Shown here in pieces: positions 1 through 7,815 of a DNA stretch of 64,000 nt (positions are counted from its first letter, which is position 1; every line of letters starts with the position of its first letter). This stretch comes from Salinispora arenicola. GTDB taxonomy: Bacteria > Actinomycetota > Actinomycetes > Mycobacteriales > Micromonosporaceae. The translations under genes were made by a program, and so were the position numbers. Location: NCBI RefSeq assembly GCF_006716065.1, contig NZ_VFOL01000001.1:5084001-5148000 (forward strand), read 5' to 3'. The notes under the pieces are model-generated. The model was not told the origin of the DNA. It made no database searches and saw only the letters and a program-made list of their open reading frames with translations.

Positions 1-99
1 GTACGTCCGTAGGGCCGAGTCGTGGGTCTTTTCCCAGGTGCGCTGCGCCTTGTCCGGGGAGCGTCGCAGCGTGCTGGGCATGTCCTCCCGCCCGGGCAT
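1..99 (-). CDS. ChaB family protein, N-terminal part, cut by window edge
   Basis: Only the first 33 codons lie in the window. They translate on the minus strand to a peptide containing MPSTLRRSPDKAQRTWEKTH, which matches the start of ChaB-family proteins (short, charged, about 60-80 residues or longer; named after the E. coli chaAB cation locus, function poorly understood). The ATG at 99 is preceded by a strong GGAGGAGG ribosome site about five bases upstream, and the reading frame stays open to base 1. It is divergent from the DUF2795 gene, with about 200 bases between them that would hold both promoters. ChaB-like proteins often sit near other stress genes in actinomycetes, which fits the neighbours. 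The identification rests on this short stretch only. Confidence 0.72.
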   Translation of the reverse strand, partial: MPGREDMPSTLRRSPDKAQRTWEKTHDSALRTY

Positions 100-302
100 C
101 TCGTCCTCCTCCGTGTCGGTGGTTCTCCGGTGGACGGTTCCCCACCGCCAACACGGCAAACCGGATCCGGGCTTGTCGATCTCCGACCCCGGGTGCCGTG
201 GGGCACTCGGCGTACCGATCTCCGGCGCCCGGGTGCGGTCCGCGGCCGGTACGTGACGGCTTGCCGGGTTTACCGGGGATCCCGCCGGGTAGCGCAGAAC
301 GC

Positions 303-719
303 ATGGAACGTGGCAGCAGCAAGCACGGACCGAGGCTCGACGACGAGATGGAAAGCGAGGTCAGCGGCCTCGTGCAGGGTCCGGGGGCGGCCGGCTCACG
401 CGTCGACGAGTCCCGCCAACCGGAGCCGGCGGGTGAGGACCAGCCGGAACCGAAGACGGTGACGGCCGGCGCGCTGCGCAGCGGCAACCCGCAGGGCATG
501 AGCTCCGATGATGTCGAGGCCCGCAGCCGGCTCGGGCGATTCATCACGATGTCCGCCCTACCCGGCGATCGGGCGACCCTGGTCGCCAATGCGCGGGACA
601 ACGACGCGCCGGCCGACGTGATCGCCGAGCTGGAGCGCCTGCCCTCGGACACCCGTTACCAGACGGTCTCCGAAATCTGGGCCGCGCTCGGCCACCGCAA
701 CGAGACGACCCGCTGGTGA
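303..719 (+). CDS. DUF2795 domain protein
   Basis: A 138-residue hydrophilic protein. Residues 1-70 are acidic and proline-rich and look disordered. The last 65 residues (LGRFITMSALPGDRATLVA through to SEIWAALGH) match the DUF2795 pattern, a small helical domain common in high-GC actinobacteria, sometimes repeated and with no established function. I chose the ATG at 303 because it begins the first sensible protein-like stretch; the frame stays open further upstream but has arginine-rich shadow composition there. The SRPBCC gene follows 48 bases downstream on the same strand with its own ribosome site, so the two may be co-transcribed. Base 1-302 otherwise contains only the divergent ChaB start and promoter space. 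Confidence 0.8.
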   Translation: MERGSSKHGPRLDDEMESEVSGLVQGPGAAGSRVDESRQPEPAGEDQPEPKTVTAGALRSGNPQGMSSDDVEARSRLGRFITMSALPGDRATLVANARDNDAPADVIAELERLPSDTRYQTVSEIWAALGHRNETTRW

Positions 720-767
720 CGGATCCATCCGGTCCGGGCCTGAGATTCGGCAGGGAGGAGGAGCCTG

Positions 768-1229
768 ATGAGTGGCGTGATAGAACACGTGGACGTGTCG
801 GTTCCGGTGCGCACCGCATATGACCAGTGGACCCAGTTCGAGGAGTTCCCGCGCTTCATGGAGGGGGTGCAGGAGGTGCGTCAAACCTCCGCGACGATGA
901 CCCACTGGACCGTGGAGATCGCCGGAGCGCGACGCGAGTTCGACGCCGAGATCACCGAGCAGCTCCCGGACGAGCGGGTCGCCTGGCGCTCGACCGGCCC
1001 CACCCAGCACGCCGGCGTGGTCACCTTCCACCGGTTGGACGAGAATTCCAGCCGCGTCACGCTCCAACTCGAGTTCGAGCCGCACGGTGTGGTCGAGCAG
1101 GCCGGCGACATGCTCGGCTTCGTCGACCGGCGGGCGAAGGGCGACCTGCAACGGTTCAAGCAGTTCATCGAGGCACGCGGCACGGAGACCGGCGCCTGGC
1201 GGGGCAAGGTCGACCGCCCCCAGCCCTGA
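768..1229 (+). CDS. SRPBCC family protein (polyketide cyclase/Coq10-like fold)
   Basis: A 153-residue protein with the START/SRPBCC layout. An N-terminal strand (VIEHVDVSVPVRTAYDQW) is followed by a helix with the FEEFPRFMEGV motif typical of Coq10/cyclase-dehydrase members. Several antiparallel strands come next, then a long C-terminal helix (GDLQRFKQFIEARG). The fold makes a hydrophobic pocket for lipids or aromatic ligands; the ligand here cannot be read from sequence. The ATG has an excellent GGGAGGAGGAG ribosome site. A strong hairpin terminator follows the stop codon, so transcription of this and perhaps the DUF2795 gene ends there. Related cytosolic proteins are frequent among actinomycete stress-linked genes, but the role is unproven. 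Confidence 0.88.
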   Translation: MSGVIEHVDVSVPVRTAYDQWTQFEEFPRFMEGVQEVRQTSATMTHWTVEIAGARREFDAEITEQLPDERVAWRSTGPTQHAGVVTFHRLDENSSRVTLQLEFEPHGVVEQAGDMLGFVDRRAKGDLQRFKQFIEARGTETGAWRGKVDRPQP

Positions 1230-1240
1230 CACCGAGACTC

Positions 1241-1277
1241 TCGCGACGGCCCCCGGCACCGCCGGGGGCCGTCGCGA
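1241..1277 (+). terminator. Intrinsic-type terminator hairpin after SRPBCC gene
   Basis: A perfect 16-bp stem (left arm 1241-1256, right arm 1262-1277) with a 5-base loop starts 11 bases after the stop codon. It has no clear T-run, as is usual for terminators in high-GC actinomycetes. Confidence 0.85.
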
Positions 1278-1318
1278 TACCGGGTTTCGTGGCGGTGGGG
1301 CCGGGTACCGCCGGAGGC

Positions 1319-1576
1319 ATGACCGACGACAAGGTGTGGCGCAACGAGGAGCGGACCCCGCTGGCGGAGCTGGACCGGGCCATCGCCCGTTCGGCGATGG
1401 ATGGCCAGGCCGACGACGTGACCGGCAACGACGCCGGTGAGGAGGCCGCCTTCGGGCATGGACCGGAGGCGGCGGACCGCGGCGGTCAGGCGGCCGGAGC
1501 TGGCCGCGAGCCGACCGACCCGGACCGGGCGTATCGCCCGTCGACGACCGGGCGCACCGGACCGGACACCATGTGA
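1319..1576 (+). CDS. Small hydrophilic protein of unknown function
   Basis: An 85-residue acidic, highly polar protein, beginning MTDDKVWRNEERTPLAEL. The ATG has a GGAGG ribosome site five bases upstream, just downstream of the preceding terminator, so the gene probably has its own promoter. The middle is rich in Asp, Gly and Ala, and the C-terminus is Arg/Pro/Thr-rich, suggesting mostly disorder with one N-terminal helix. There is no membrane segment or signal peptide. I do not recognise a domain. The coding call rests on the ribosome site, the third-position GC bias and the lack of any competing gene. The following 1577-1773 holds no gene that I can see. Confidence 0.6.
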   Translation: MTDDKVWRNEERTPLAELDRAIARSAMDGQADDVTGNDAGEEAAFGHGPEAADRGGQAAGAGREPTDPDRAYRPSTTGRTGPDTM

Positions 1577-1759
1577 CGTCACCGCCACGGCGGCTGCCTG
1601 CCGCCCAACCGGGCCCAGCTGCCGGACATGTGACCTAGGCCGGTGTCGTCCCTGCCACACAGACCGGCGGCGACGACACCGGAGTGCCGGTGGGGGTCGG
1701 CCGACCGGTCGAGGGGTGGAACCGCTGACCGGCCGAGGTCGACCGCCCCGCCCGCCGGC

Positions 1760-1765
1760 TAGTCT
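1760..1765 (+). promoter_or_regulatory. -10-like box for the gene at 1774 (leaderless start)
   Basis: TAGTCT ends eight bases before the ATG at 1774 and no ribosome site lies between them, so transcription would start at or next to the start codon. I see no convincing -35 box. Confidence 0.4.
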
Positions 1766-1773
1766 CGTTCCCC

Positions 1774-2151
1774 ATGCGCGCCCCGTTTCACCAGGTCAGC
1801 CCCCGCACGCTCATCGACGCTGCTCGCTCGACGTTGTCGACCTTGTCCGCGACGGTGGGCACCGACGGCTTGGCGGCGGCCTCGACGCGACCGGGGCTGC
1901 TCGCGTTGGTCGACCAGCACGCCGCAGCGGTGCGGGAGAGCCTTGGCGGGGATCGGAGACCACTGACCGTCGCCGCCCTGGCGGGCTACACGGAAGGGAT
2001 CCGCGCGGCCGCCCGCGAGCACGACTGGCAGCAGCCGACCGAAACGATCGACTGGGCGGCGCCAGACTGGCTACTCACCCGTCTACTCGCGGTCTCCGCC
2101 CTGGCCCGTTCCCTGGACAGCCCCCGGCCGGCACCGCTGCCGCCACTCTGA
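1774..2151 (+). CDS. Conserved hypothetical actinomycete protein (DUF6401-like?)
   Basis: A 125-residue, Ala/Leu-rich, probably all-helical soluble protein. It has no signal peptide or membrane span, and the C-terminus ends in a Pro-rich tail (SPRPAPLPPL). The likely start is the ATG at 1774, which sits eight bases after a -10-like TAGTCT and lacks a ribosome site, suggesting a leaderless message. The composition and the WLLTRLLAVSALARS stretch remind me of small uncharacterised Micromonosporaceae proteins such as the DUF6401 group, but I cannot confirm that family. It is convergent with the channel-like gene and the two share a terminator hairpin. Confidence 0.6.
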   Translation: MRAPFHQVSPRTLIDAARSTLSTLSATVGTDGLAAASTRPGLLALVDQHAAAVRESLGGDRRPLTVAALAGYTEGIRAAAREHDWQQPTETIDWAAPDWLLTRLLAVSALARSLDSPRPAPLPPL

Positions 2152-2184
2152 ACGGGGGTGGCCACCGCGGCGACCACCCCCGTT
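2151..2184. terminator. Bidirectional terminator hairpin
   Basis: An 11-bp perfect stem (AACGGGGGTGG at 2151-2161 with CCACCCCCGTT at 2174-2184) with a 12-base loop lies between two convergent genes. It overlaps the stop codon of the left one. Confidence 0.75.
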
Positions 2185-2203
2185 CCTTGCCTGGCGTCGC
2201 CGC

Positions 2204-3064
2204 TCAACGGTCGAACTGTTGGGTCTCGTCACCCGCACCACCCGACTGGCCACCGCCGCCCGTGGTCGCCGGCTCGTGGGACTTCGCCTGCGTCCGCTCC
2301 CGCTCGGGCCCGGTCCGGTCGGCCATCTGCCGTTCGACGTCGCTGCGGCCGGCGCCCTGGGCCTGCCGGTGCTGCTGGACGGCCCGCCCTTCCTCGGCCA
2401 TCCGGCTCAGCCATCCCTCCCAGCGGCTCTGCATCGGCTTGACCAAACCACCGCCGACACCCACGATCAGGATTCCGGCCACCGTGGCGAGCACTGCGAT
2501 CAGCACCGGTGTGGTCACCGTGGTGGCGATACCGACCTGGTTCAGTGCCGCGATCACACCGAGCGCCAGGATGAAGACGGCCGCCAGGTCGGCCAGAACC
2601 CGACCGTACGCGAGACCGCCGAGTGCACCGCTGACGAGGTCGCGGACCGCACTCGCGATGGCCGCGGCCACCACCACGATGACGATCGCCACGAAAGCCC
2701 GGGGTAGCCAGGCCACCACACCGCTGATCAGATCACTGATCGCGTTGGGTCCCCACACACCGAACGCGAACTGCAGAGTGAACAGCAGCACGGCATAGTA
2801 CGCGAGCCTCGCGAGGATGTCACTGGCGTCGTATTTGGTACGGGCCAGCGCGCGTTTGATGCCGCCCCGCTCCACCGCGCGGTCGAAGTTCACCCGTTCC
2901 AGCGCCGCGTCCACCGCTTTGAGGACGGCTCGGGCGATGAGCCATCCGATCACCAGAATCACGATGAACGCGATGGCTCTCGGTATGAACAGCAGCACCG
3001 CCCGCCACATATCGGTCACGGCAGCGCCGATGTCGACCTGCCTTGCCGCGAGGGTTTCCGGCAT
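2204..3064 (-). CDS. Mechanosensitive-channel-like membrane protein (conserved TM helix repeat)
   Basis: A 286-residue integral membrane protein. Hydrophobic segments fall near residues 24-48, 84-104, 118-145, 155-178 and 185-208, and a charged, Gln/Gly-rich cytoplasmic tail of about 75 residues follows. The repeated pattern of a hydrophobic helix followed by an amphipathic AISDLISGVVAWLPRAFVA-type segment matches the conserved TM-helix family related to small-conductance mechanosensitive channels. The canonical MscS beta domain is absent, so gating or conductance is only inferred. I prefer the ATG at 3064 because AAGGAGG lies seven bases before it; an in-frame ATG at 3082 would place that ribosome site inside the gene. 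Such proteins act in osmotic stress, which fits the neighbouring stress genes. Confidence 0.8.
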   Translation of the reverse strand: MPETLAARQVDIGAAVTDMWRAVLLFIPRAIAFIVILVIGWLIARAVLKAVDAALERVNFDRAVERGGIKRALARTKYDASDILARLAYYAVLLFTLQFAFGVWGPNAISDLISGVVAWLPRAFVAIVIVVVAAAIASAVRDLVSGALGGLAYGRVLADLAAVFILALGVIAALNQVGIATTVTTPVLIAVLATVAGILIVGVGGGLVKPMQSRWEGWLSRMAEEGRAVQQHRQAQGAGRSDVERQMADRTGPERERTQAKSHEPATTGGGGQSGGAGDETQQFDR

Positions 3065-3302
3065 GATGCCCCTCCTTCGCATGGACTACCTCGCGCGCAT
3101 ACCCGATCACCGCACCGGCACTCCGCGACAATCCACGACGTTTTCCACGGCGTTTCCACGACCAGGTGGCCTTGACCTGTCTACGAACGCCGGTCTCCGC
3201 TGGGCGCTGCCCGCCGAACCGCTCACGAGCAGGAGCGTCGGGCGCCTGGATCGTGCCCGCGGCGAGGGCATGATCTTGTTAGGCTGACTCCACGCCAATC
3301 GG

Positions 3303-3357
3303 CTGCCCGCCAGCGCGTCGCAAGGGTGCGGGCAGGCTCCGCAACGTGGCTGACGCG
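3303..3357 (+). promoter_or_regulatory. Structured leader candidate upstream of the SAHH-like gene
   Basis: An 8-bp perfect stem (CTGCCCGC 3303-3310, GCGGGCAG 3328-3335) closes a 17-base loop. Loop bases 3314-3319 (CGCGTC) are complementary to downstream 3352-3357 (GACGCG), which would make an H-type pseudoknot. A -10-like TAGGCT at 3280-3285 could start the transcript just before it. SAH and SAM riboswitches are known upstream of related genes, but I cannot fit this to a known consensus. The rest of the 3065-3468 gap holds no gene that I can see. Confidence 0.25.
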
Positions 3358-3468
3358 ACTCGTTCGAGGTGAACGGATCGGTCTCGAGCTCAGCCGTGGA
3401 CGGCGGGCCGGATCCGCATCCGCACTCCACCGGATCGCTCGGAGTCCGAATTTCGATTGGAGCCTGGC

Positions 3469-4959
3469 ATGCGCATCCCATCGTCAGTCACAAACGGAAC
3501 GTCAGGAATCGGTTCGGACACGACCGGCGAGGGCGACTACCGGGTTGCCGACCTGTCGCTCGCGGACTCCGGCCGCAAGGAGATCCGGCTCGCCGAGCAT
3601 GAGATGCCGGGCCTGATGGCGCTGCGTGCCGCGCACACGCGTACCAAACCGCTGGCCGGCGCACGAATCATGGGCTCCCTGCACATGACGGTGCAGGCAG
3701 CGGTCTTCGTCGAGACACTCGTGGCGTTGGGTGCACAGGTGCGTTGGACGTCGGCGAACGTGCTATCCACCCAGGATCACGCAGCCGCGGCATTGGTCGT
3801 CGGCCCCGAGGGCACGCCGAGCGCACCCTCGGGTGTGCCGGTCTTCGCTTGGCGGGACGAGTCCCCGGAGGAGTACTGGTGGTGCGTCGAACGAGCGCTC
3901 TCCTTCCCCGACGGCGGCCCGAACATGCTCGTCGACGACGGCGGTGAGGCGACGCTCGTGGTGCACAAGGGGGTCGAGTTCGAAGCCGGGGGAGCGAGGT
4001 CACCGGCAGATCTCGCAGGCTCCGCAGACCGGAGAGCACTCTTCGAGCTGATAGGTCCCTCGCTTGCCACCGACCCCGGAAAATGGACGAGGATGGCTGA
4101 AGGAATTCATGGCGTAACAGAACAGACAACGATTTCCGCCGACCATTTGCGGATGCTGTGCCAAAACGGCGAATTATTGTTTCCGGCGATCGACCTCAGC
4201 AACTCCGTAACCATGGGCATAATGGACAGGGTGTACGGCACCCGACACTCCCTGCTCGACGGGCTCAACCGAGCAACGGATACGCTGATTGGCGGCAAGA
4301 TGGCGGTGGTCCTCGGGTACGGCCACGTAGGAAAGGGGTGCGTGAAGGCGTTACGGGGACAGGGAGCGCGGGTCGTGGTGGTGGAGACAGACCCGATCTG
4401 CGCACTACAGGCAGCGATGGACGGAATCCAGGTGTCCACCCTCGATGACGTGGTCGAGCAGGCCGATATCGTCGTTACCGCGACCGGCAACGTCAAGGTT
4501 GTCACCGTTGATCACCTCGCCCGCATGAAGGACCAGGCGATCGTGGGAAACATCGGTGACTTCGATTTCGAGATCGATGTGGCAGGGCTGGCGAAACGGC
4601 AGGACGTCCAGCGACTTGCTATCAAGCCCCAGGTGGACCTGTGGCGCTTCGACGATGGGCACGCGATCGTCGTGCTGTCGGAGGGCCGCCTGCTGAATCT
4701 CGGTAACGCCACCGGGCACCCCAGCTTCGTGATGTCGGTCGCCTTCGTCAGTCAGGTGCTCGCCCAAATCGAACTGTTCACCAAGACCGACCGCTACCCG
4801 CTCGACGTGCACCGACTGCCCAGGGAACTCGACGAGCAGGCAGCCCACCTGCACCTCGACCCGCTCGGCGCCACCCTGAGCACCCTCACCGACAGCCAGG
4901 CCGAGTATCTCGGCGTGGCCCGGGACGGGCCGTTCAAGCCGGAGCACTACCGCTACTGA
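3469..4959 (+). CDS. Adenosylhomocysteinase-like protein with altered active site
   Basis: The 496-residue protein aligns along its full length with S-adenosylhomocysteine hydrolase (SAH to adenosine plus homocysteine, NAD-dependent, cytosolic). [45 protein letters not shown] and the terminal [10 protein letters not shown] are all present. Several hallmark residues differ (human numbering). The stretch holding Lys186, Asn191 and Cys195 reads [16 protein letters not shown], giving Lys186 to Met, Asn191 to Arg and Cys195 to Thr. Asn181 is Ser, Glu156 is Gln, and His301 is Asp (NIGDFD for NIGHFD). Asp190, His55, Asp131 and His353 remain. The NAD loop is GYGHVGKG rather than GYGDVGKG. Ordinary activity is therefore doubtful: it may be a paralogue with another substrate or a non-catalytic form. 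The ATG at 3469 is chosen over a TTG 12 bases upstream. Bases 4100-4220 are less GC-rich than the surroundings. Confidence 0.85.
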   Translation: MRIPSSVTNGTSGIGSDTTGEGDYRVADLSLADSGRKEIRLAEHEMPGLMALRAAHTRTKPLAGARIMGSLHMTVQAAVFVETLVALGAQVRWTSANVLSTQDHAAAALVVGPEGTPSAPSGVPVFAWRDESPEEYWWCVERALSFPDGGPNMLVDDGGEATLVVHKGVEFEAGGARSPADLAGSADRRALFELIGPSLATDPGKWTRMAEGIHGVTEQTTISADHLRMLCQNGELLFPAIDLSNSVTMGIMDRVYGTRHSLLDGLNRATDTLIGGKMAVVLGYGHVGKGCVKALRGQGARVVVVETDPICALQAAMDGIQVSTLDDVVEQADIVVTATGNVKVVTVDHLARMKDQAIVGNIGDFDFEIDVAGLAKRQDVQRLAIKPQVDLWRFDDGHAIVVLSEGRLLNLGNATGHPSFVMSVAFVSQVLAQIELFTKTDRYPLDVHRLPRELDEQAAHLHLDPLGATLSTLTDSQAEYLGVARDGPFKPEHYRY

Positions 4960-5003
4960 CGAGTCCACACACGGCGGGCATGGGGATATCGACGGTGCGG
5001 CCG

Positions 5004-5965
5004 CTACTGGGCGGTCAGGCGGGCGACCAGGGCACGGGCCAGGTCGTGGCCGGAGCGCCAGGCGGTCTGGGCCCTCGGGGCGCCGAACGCATCGCCGGCC
5101 ACACCGACCCCGTCCGTGTCCAGGTGGTAGGTATCCGCCACCTCCACCGTCGGCTTCGCGTACGCCCAACGGTGTACACACACCTCCTCGACCGGTTCCG
5201 GCAGCACAAGCAGCTCCCGGACCGCGTGCGCGATGGCGGGGCAGCGGCGTCCGGCCGGTGTAGGTATTCGGCGGCGAAGTCAGGGGTGGTGTGCGCGACG
5301 AGCACCGGCGCTCCGTCACCCCGGCGGTCACCGTCATCGCAGACCAGTGCGAGCACCGGATGATCGTTGACGAAGGCGCCCCGTAGTCCGCTCCAGCAGC
5401 GATCCGGAAACCGCAGCGCCGCGGCGAGCGACGGCGACCAGCCCTGGGCCCGTACGGCCCGGTTCGCCGCCGTCAGGGCCGGGTCCAGCAACGGCGCCGC
5501 CTGCGGGCCAGGCATTGCCAGCACCACCGCTGCGCAGGGCTGGCCGTCCACCGTCGGCCCGGGTCGGACGCTGCGCACCGGGTGGTCGACGCGCACCGGC
5601 AACGTCCGGGCGAGGTGCTCCACCAACGAGCGCAGCCCGCGGGGCGCGGCCCAGCGCATTGGCCCCACCACCTCCCGCCGGCCTTCGTGACCGAAGGCCA
5701 GGAAGGTGTCGGTCCACTCGCGGGCCAGGCCCGCCGCCCGCCACTCCCGCATCACCGCGGCGAAGCCCGGGTCGCTGACTGTCAGGTACGCGGCGCCCAG
5801 GTCCACCGCACGCCCGGCGGACCGCCGGCTGGCCATCCGACCGCCGACGGAACGCCCACGCTCTCGAACCCGCACCGGTATACCCACCCGGGCGAGTTCG
5901 CGGGCGCAGGCCAGCCCGGCCAGCCCCGCGCCGACCACCACCACGCCCGCCGCTTCCCCGCGCAC
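5004..5965 (-). pseudogene. FAD-dependent oxidoreductase (amine-oxidase-like), frameshifted
   Basis: The N-terminal 240 or so residues read in one frame and start with a Rossmann FAD-binding motif (VVVVGAGLAGLACAREL) followed by the GGRMASRR arginine motif of the renalase/amine-oxidase-like NAD(P)/FAD proteins. Near base 5245 the frame changes. Up to HRPDAAAP it is the first frame, and the family-like continuation (IAHAVRELLVLPEPVEEV, then VHRWAYAKP and GVGVAGDAFGAPRAQTAW) lies in another frame that stops at 5004. One missing base on the plus strand, next to a GGGG run, would restore a protein of about 320 residues. If the first frame is read on, it gives an arginine-rich shadow C-terminus ending at 5015. 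This is either a recent loss of function or a sequencing error. The gene is convergent with the SAHH-like gene. Confidence 0.8.
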
Positions 5966-6084
5966 CGGTCGAGCCTACTGGCGCCCGGTGACCCACTACC
6001 CGGTGTTCGCGCTCCCCAACGGCACCAGCGCGTGTTATGCCCTCGCCCGATCGGGAACGTGGACCCTGACGAAGGAGGAGACTC

Positions 6085-6663
6085 ATGAACGGTCCAACCT
6101 CGGCCTGGCGTCCCGGGTTGCCGGGCGGCGACACCATCCCCTCCGGTCCGGCGGGTCAGCCGTCGCCCCCCAGCGGCGATGGCACCGGGCCGGGGGTGGG
6201 CCCGCCGACGGTGACAATCGGTTCGTACCCGGACTACCGTTCCGCCCAACGGGTCGTCGACCACCTGGCGGACAATCGGTTCCCGGTGGAACATACCGCC
6301 ATCGTCGGCACCAACCTCACCCTGGTCGAGACGGTTCTCGGCCGGTTGACCACCGGGCGGGCGGCGCTGCTCGGCGCCGGCACCGGCGCGTGGTTCGGTC
6401 TGTTCATCGGTCTACTGTTCGGCATCTTCACCGCGGGAAACTGGTTCGCGGTGGTCCTGGCCGGTCTGGTGATCGGTGCGATCTGGGGCGCGGTGTTCGG
6501 GGCGGTGGCGCATGCGATGACCGGCGGTCGCCGTGACTTCACCTCGGCCAGTTCGCTGCGCGCCGGCGAGTACGCCGTCATCGTCGACCAGCAGTACGCC
6601 GAGCAGGCCCGTCAGCTCCTCGGTCGACTGCACCTCCAGACGCCGCAGCAGCAACGGGATTGA
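6085..6663 (+). CDS. General stress protein 17M-like membrane protein
   Basis: A 192-residue protein. Residues 1-40 are Gly/Pro-rich and disordered. Residues 41-88 (TVTIGSYPDYRSAQRVVDHL) match the N-terminal part of the heat-induced 17M/YflT-type stress domain. Two glycine-rich transmembrane hairpin segments follow, near residues 95-115 and 120-143. The final part (SSLRAGEYAVIVDQQYAEQARQLL) resembles the closing strand-helix of that domain. The ATG has a strong GAAGGAGGAG ribosome site. Members of this family are induced by general stress in Gram-positive bacteria; their biochemical role is not known. The start is divergent from the oxidoreductase, and I see no clear sigma-B-type promoter in the 119-base gap. 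Confidence 0.82.
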   Translation: MNGPTSAWRPGLPGGDTIPSGPAGQPSPPSGDGTGPGVGPPTVTIGSYPDYRSAQRVVDHLADNRFPVEHTAIVGTNLTLVETVLGRLTTGRAALLGAGTGAWFGLFIGLLFGIFTAGNWFAVVLAGLVIGAIWGAVFGAVAHAMTGGRRDFTSASSLRAGEYAVIVDQQYAEQARQLLGRLHLQTPQQQRD

Positions 6664-6677
6664 CCGATTCGGGCAGC

Positions 6678-6695
6678 GCACACGAATCCGTGTGC
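6678..6695 (+). terminator. Hairpin after the general stress gene
   Basis: A 7-bp stem GCACACG/CGTGTGC with an AATC loop lies 15 bases after the stop codon at 6663. It is a plausible terminator for the plus-strand gene. Confidence 0.5.
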
Positions 6696-6791
6696 CGGGT
6701 TCGGAGGCTGGGCGCCTACCGGCGCTCGACCGGATGAGCACCCCGGTGGCTGTGGAATCCGTACGCGGGTTCGGTTTCGGTAGCTGGGCGG

Positions 6792-6822
6792 GTACCCCGG
6801 CCGGCGGTGGCGGTCGGGGTAC
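6792..6822 (-). terminator. Hairpin downstream of the GNAT gene
   Basis: An 8-bp perfect stem (GTACCCCG 6792-6799, CGGGGTAC 6815-6822) sits just past the stop codon of the minus-strand acetyltransferase. The 170-base convergent gap contains no other feature. Confidence 0.5.
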
Positions 6823-6832
6823 GGCGGTCCGG

Positions 6833-7363
6833 TCAGGCGGGTCGCGGGTCGGTGGCGAGCCGAGCGTGCAGGTGCTCGTCGTGGAGGCGACCGTCCCCAT
6901 ACCGGTACGACTCCCGCAACACACCCTCAAGGGTGAAGGCGACACGTTCCGCGATCCGGCAGGAGGCGACGTTGCCCACCGCGTGACACAGCTCGATCCG
7001 GTGCAGGCCGTCCTCGGCGAAACCCCACTCCACCAGCCGGGACACCGCCTGGGTCGCGATGCCCCGGCCCCGCGCCGCCGGCACCGTCCAGCAACCGACG
7101 GAGGCGCACTCCGCGCCGCTGCGGCGCAGCGCCACCGAGCCGACCAGACCGGTCTGGTCGGTCACCGCGTACGAGACCGCTCCGCTGGTCGGATCCGCCC
7201 GACGTCGGATCCACTCCTCGGCAGCGGCCAGGTTCGGGACGTCCCCCTGTGGGTTCCAGAGGGCAATCTGCGGCTCCCGTAAGGCGTCAAAGACCTCGGG
7301 CGCGTCCTGGCGGCGCCACGGCCGCAGCAGCAGCCCGGGGGTGGCCAGTTCCATGATCTCCAC
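6833..7363 (-). CDS. GNAT N-acetyltransferase, RimJ/RimL type
   Basis: A 176-residue acetyltransferase of the GNAT_3 (RimJ/RimL-like) type, which moves acetyl from acetyl-CoA to an amine. Visible elements are the opening strand TPGLLLRPWRRQDAPEVF, the acetyl-CoA loop VPAARGRGIATQAVSRLVEW (Q/RxxGxG/A type) and the closing segment HRIELCHAVGNVASCRIAER, where the usual N-x-x-S motif appears as NVAS. The substrate (a ribosomal protein N-terminus, an antibiotic or another amine) cannot be told from sequence. The start is either the ATG at 7363 or the second ATG at 7354. It stands alone between a convergent stress gene and a small membrane peptide gene. Confidence 0.88.
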   Translation of the reverse strand: MEIMELATPGLLLRPWRRQDAPEVFDALREPQIALWNPQGDVPNLAAAEEWIRRRADPTSGAVSYAVTDQTGLVGSVALRRSGAECASVGCWTVPAARGRGIATQAVSRLVEWGFAEDGLHRIELCHAVGNVASCRIAERVAFTLEGVLRESYRYGDGRLHDEHLHARLATDPRPA

Positions 7364-7448
7364 GATGAGTCAGTCTGGCACCGACCCACCGCGGGGGCAC
7401 GGGATTTTGGGGGCAGGGCCACAGCTACGTTGCGCCCGTGGCGCCGGG

Positions 7449-7580
7449 TCAGGACACGGCGAATATTCCCGCGACGCCCAGGACCACCATCACCAGCACG
7501 GCCACCAGCGCTCCCCGCTCGCTCTCAGCCGCCGCCTGGGGGCGGTGCTCGGTCACGGGGTTCGTCGTCTCGCCGGGCAT
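7449..7580 (-). CDS. Small single-span membrane protein (43 residues)
   Basis: A 43-residue frame begins at the ATG at 7580 with GGGAGG seven bases upstream. Residues 1-22 are polar (MPGETTNPVTEHRPQ..ESER). Residues 23-42 form one hydrophobic helix (GALVAVLVMVVLGVAGIFAV), and the protein ends in Ser. The topology is N-terminus inside or outside with a single membrane anchor. I do not recognise a family; short one-helix proteins of this kind are common in actinomycetes and are often missed by gene finders. The gene is 86 bases downstream (on the minus strand, upstream) of the GNAT start and could be co-transcribed with it. Confidence 0.6.
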   Translation of the reverse strand: MPGETTNPVTEHRPQAAAESERGALVAVLVMVVLGVAGIFAVS

Positions 7581-7815
7581 GGTGTGGCCTCCCTCGATGC
7601 TCGGGTCCGGTCCCGTCCGGGGCTACCAGGGGGCCGCCGGTCAGATCGGGACTTCGCATCCGTTCAAGCGGGACCAGCCGATGGCTGCGGGGCTCAGGTC
7701 CGTATTCCCGCCGGACGCGACGAGGGGTGAGTTCCCCGACCGGGCCAGGGATAACCTTGCCGGCCCGGCGATTCGCACCCGCCGGGTGCCGGTGTGCGGG
7801 AGACTGGCCGGCGCG

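Noticed and set aside
3303..3357. A firm SAH or SAM riboswitch call
   Set aside because: A stem and a possible pseudoknot exist, but the conserved core bases of the known classes could not be matched by eye.
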